From NCBI RefSeq assembly GCF_040939455.1, contig NC_134104.1, positions 139,102,501 through 139,166,500 of the forward strand: a stretch of DNA of 64,000 bases, read 5' to 3'. Both the position numbers and the translations under genes were made by a program. Source of the stretch: Microcebus murinus (Eukaryota; Chordata; Mammalia; Primates; Cheirogaleidae). This document shows, one piece after another, positions 62,026-64,000 of this stretch. Every line of letters begins with the position of its first letter. The first letter of the stretch is position 1. The notes under the pieces are model-generated. The model was not told the origin of the DNA. It did not search any database and saw only the letters and a program-made list of their open reading frames with translations.

Positions 62026-62944
62026 GGAAAACTGGCAGTACTTTTTGCCAATGATAAAATTCAACTCTTCAAATGAATATTAGAATTTGGGAAAAACTTA
62101 TATCTGTCACCATGACCTTGACAGCTTCCCAATACTTAAAAACTTTTCTGATTATATCAGTGATATTACTAACAAATATGATATTTTGATATTTTATAAT
62201 AAAATATGTCAACATTTGGAAGATTGGAATAACTCAATGATCTAATATTTTTCAAATGGCCAAAACATGATGTTACAAAATCATGTTTTAATCCATTCAA
62301 TAAAGGATCAATTCAAAGTGCAAGATTTTGGAAGCGCATGAGAGACTAATGAATTTTAATGTAATAAAGCATGAAAATTTCATTGATATGATGTCAGATT
62401 CCACATTGCAACTACCCTTTAATAAGCAATTGTCAAGTTTTAGTAGTAACAAAGAATACTCAAAATTATATAAAAAATCTGTCAACATACTCCGCCCTTG
62501 TTCAACCACATATTTGTATAAGACAGGATTTTTTTTATCTACCTGAACTAAAGCAATATAGTGCAACATGTTAAACACAAAAGTAGGTAAAAGGATCCAG
62601 CTATCTTCTATTAAACCAGACTTAAAATAAATTTGCAAATCTGTAGAAAAACACAATTCTTCTCACTACTTTTGTTGTGGTTTTGGGGAAAATTTTGTGC
62701 TTTTTCATTAACATTTTTTATTTACTTTAAAATGTAATGAGTTTAGAATAATAAATACAAATAATTACATAGTTAATTATAGTATAATAAATATTTTTCT
62801 GAAATTTTCTCCATTTTAGTTACTAATACAGTAAATATCAATAGATCTAACCCATATAAACAAAAGCTTTTTTATGTCTTCAATAATTTTTAAGATTGTA
62901 AAGGTGCCCTGACACCAAAAAGCTAAAGAACTACTGTTTTAGAA

Positions 62945-64000
62945 TCTTTATCCACTTTTTTTCCATTCATTGAGCTTTTAACTCTTTCCATCCATCAGCC
63001 TCTTAGGAAAGTAGTTTTATGCTTTCCTGAAGACAGGCATATTCATCCACACCTTTCTTTAATGCTATCATTAGTTGTTCTAACATAGCTTTAAGGCCAC
63101 TTGGGATCGAATGGCTTCTGATTTATCTTCTAGTGACTGTACATCCTTTTGATGTGAGCCCTCACCGACTCTCATTCTGGACATCTAGATCTCTCTTCCC
63201 TCGATTCTTTTATTGACAAGTCTATTTTAAACTCAAGAAGGACATTTTCAGCTTTTTTATTATTTGCCCCCAGGCTCAGCATTTCTAATAACTTTGTCTG
63301 AAGGCTGGCCTCCACCAAAAAGGACTTCAGTGCTTTATAATCTCTCTTAATATTCCTGAGCTCAGACATTCTACTTTTTTTTTTTTTTTTTAAACCAAGG
63401 GCAGAAAAAGTTACACCAAGTTCTGACTCCCTGTGTTTAAAAGTTGGCTTTTGTCTATAAGAAACCCACACCACCAACTCCTGGGCAGTGCCACTGAGGG
63501 CTGGCCCTGGACTCACAACTTCAGGTGGGGTGCTCGTCCCTGCACGGCATTTCCAAGATGGCCTGGGTTAATGCAGCCATCACCAGGCCCTCCCTGGCAC
63601 CAGTCATGGGCAGAACAGCTCCAGGTTGTCAGAGCCTTCCAGGACCCAATAGGCACCTCGCAGAGTGCTCTGCTCGGAACACAAGCCGGGGCCCGGCAAC
63701 CAGAGCAGACCAGTAGTGGGGAGGATCAGGCAGGAGGGAACAAAAATGACAAAATAGAACTTTCCCATATTTTCTGTATCATGGTACATCAGTCAATCAT
63801 CATCACTGGGGCCTAGAGGATGGGCCCCACCAGGCAGCTAGGAAGGTTGAAGTGTCCACACTTTTGGGCCCTTCCAGCCTTGCTGGCCAACAGGATGCTC
63901 TTCAGCAAAGGGCTATCTGCCCAGCTTCTTCCTGTCCTATAGTCCCTAGAGGTATGATCCCACCTGCAAAGGTCCCAGGGCTCTCCCACCCCCAGCGCCC
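62945..64000. other. Unassigned; possible minus-strand retrocopy tail
   Basis: A T19 run at 63373-63391 could be the poly(A) tail of a minus-strand insertion whose body lies at 63392 and beyond, but no AATAAA precedes it and I cannot name a parent. A 114-codon minus frame (63172-63516) crosses the run and contains a Lys/Glu/Leu-rich stretch (SELRNIKRDYKALKSF) that looks coiled-coil-like; parent unknown. Confidence 0.35.

Noticed and set aside
63172..63516. Coiled-coil gene fragment on the minus strand
   Set aside because: The frame crosses a poly(T) run coding for a lysine string and has no recognisable parent; kept only as an unassigned note.

Overview
This window looks like nuclear DNA of a strepsirrhine primate, most likely a lemur. 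The main evidence is a set of about nineteen Alu (7SL-derived) insertions. Most younger copies carry a middle linker reading 'attaattggccaact(a/g)atatata' and a right arm ending 'ggcactcactctagcctggg', a form I associate with lemuriform and not human Alus. A young L1 with a lemur-type G-rich 3'UTR, and a hAT MITE family I do not recognise from human DNA, fit the same picture. There is no sign of bacterial, viral or organellar gene organisation. I found no intact protein-coding gene, no convincing exon series and no CpG island. The longest open frames are mostly antisense or repeat shadows. The window reads as intergenic or deep-intronic sequence built from repeats of many ages.

Layout. 1-5.4 kb: L2/MIR/MaLR mosaic, with a long plus-strand L2 split by an inverted MLT1-type LTR. 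5.4-10.3 kb: mostly unassigned, partly GC-richer single-copy-looking DNA. 10.3-15.8 kb: Alus, a hAT MITE with a perfect 8-bp target duplication (12.4 kb), and a decayed L1M ORF2 with an Alu inside. 16-22 kb: MaLR-type LTR pieces, MIRs and a ~346-bp direct duplication (18.27 and 19.35 kb). 23-27 kb: L1 3' end, Alus, MER5A, a GGAA microsatellite and an inverted L2. 28.0-28.7 kb: a 3'-truncated HSP90B1 retrocopy inserted in a MER20-like element, next to a 32-bp near-perfect palindrome. 30.4-34.2 kb: MER5A, L2 and an apparent solo ERV LTR with TATA box, AATAAA and a 24-bp CCAAT-box array. 36.5-37.4 kb: two young Alus. 39-43.7 kb: three hAT-type elements, an old L1, an ERVL pol remnant interrupted by a MITE, and an L1M 5' end. 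44.9-46.9 kb: a 5'-truncated young L1, then a MaLR LTR split by MER1. 48.7 kb: a 53-bp minisatellite with a hairpin in each unit. 52.3 kb: a Y4 RNA retropseudogene inside a MIR. 53.6-64 kb: an MLT1 LTR, more Alus, and an old Charlie-type hAT transposon holding two Alus.

Nothing here forms an operon, pathway or defence system, and I did not find a new biological system. The value lies in dated, nested insertions. Many have legible target-site duplications, so the order of events can be read directly. Names of repeat families come from recall of consensus sequences, not from a search; boundaries without a target-site duplication are approximate.
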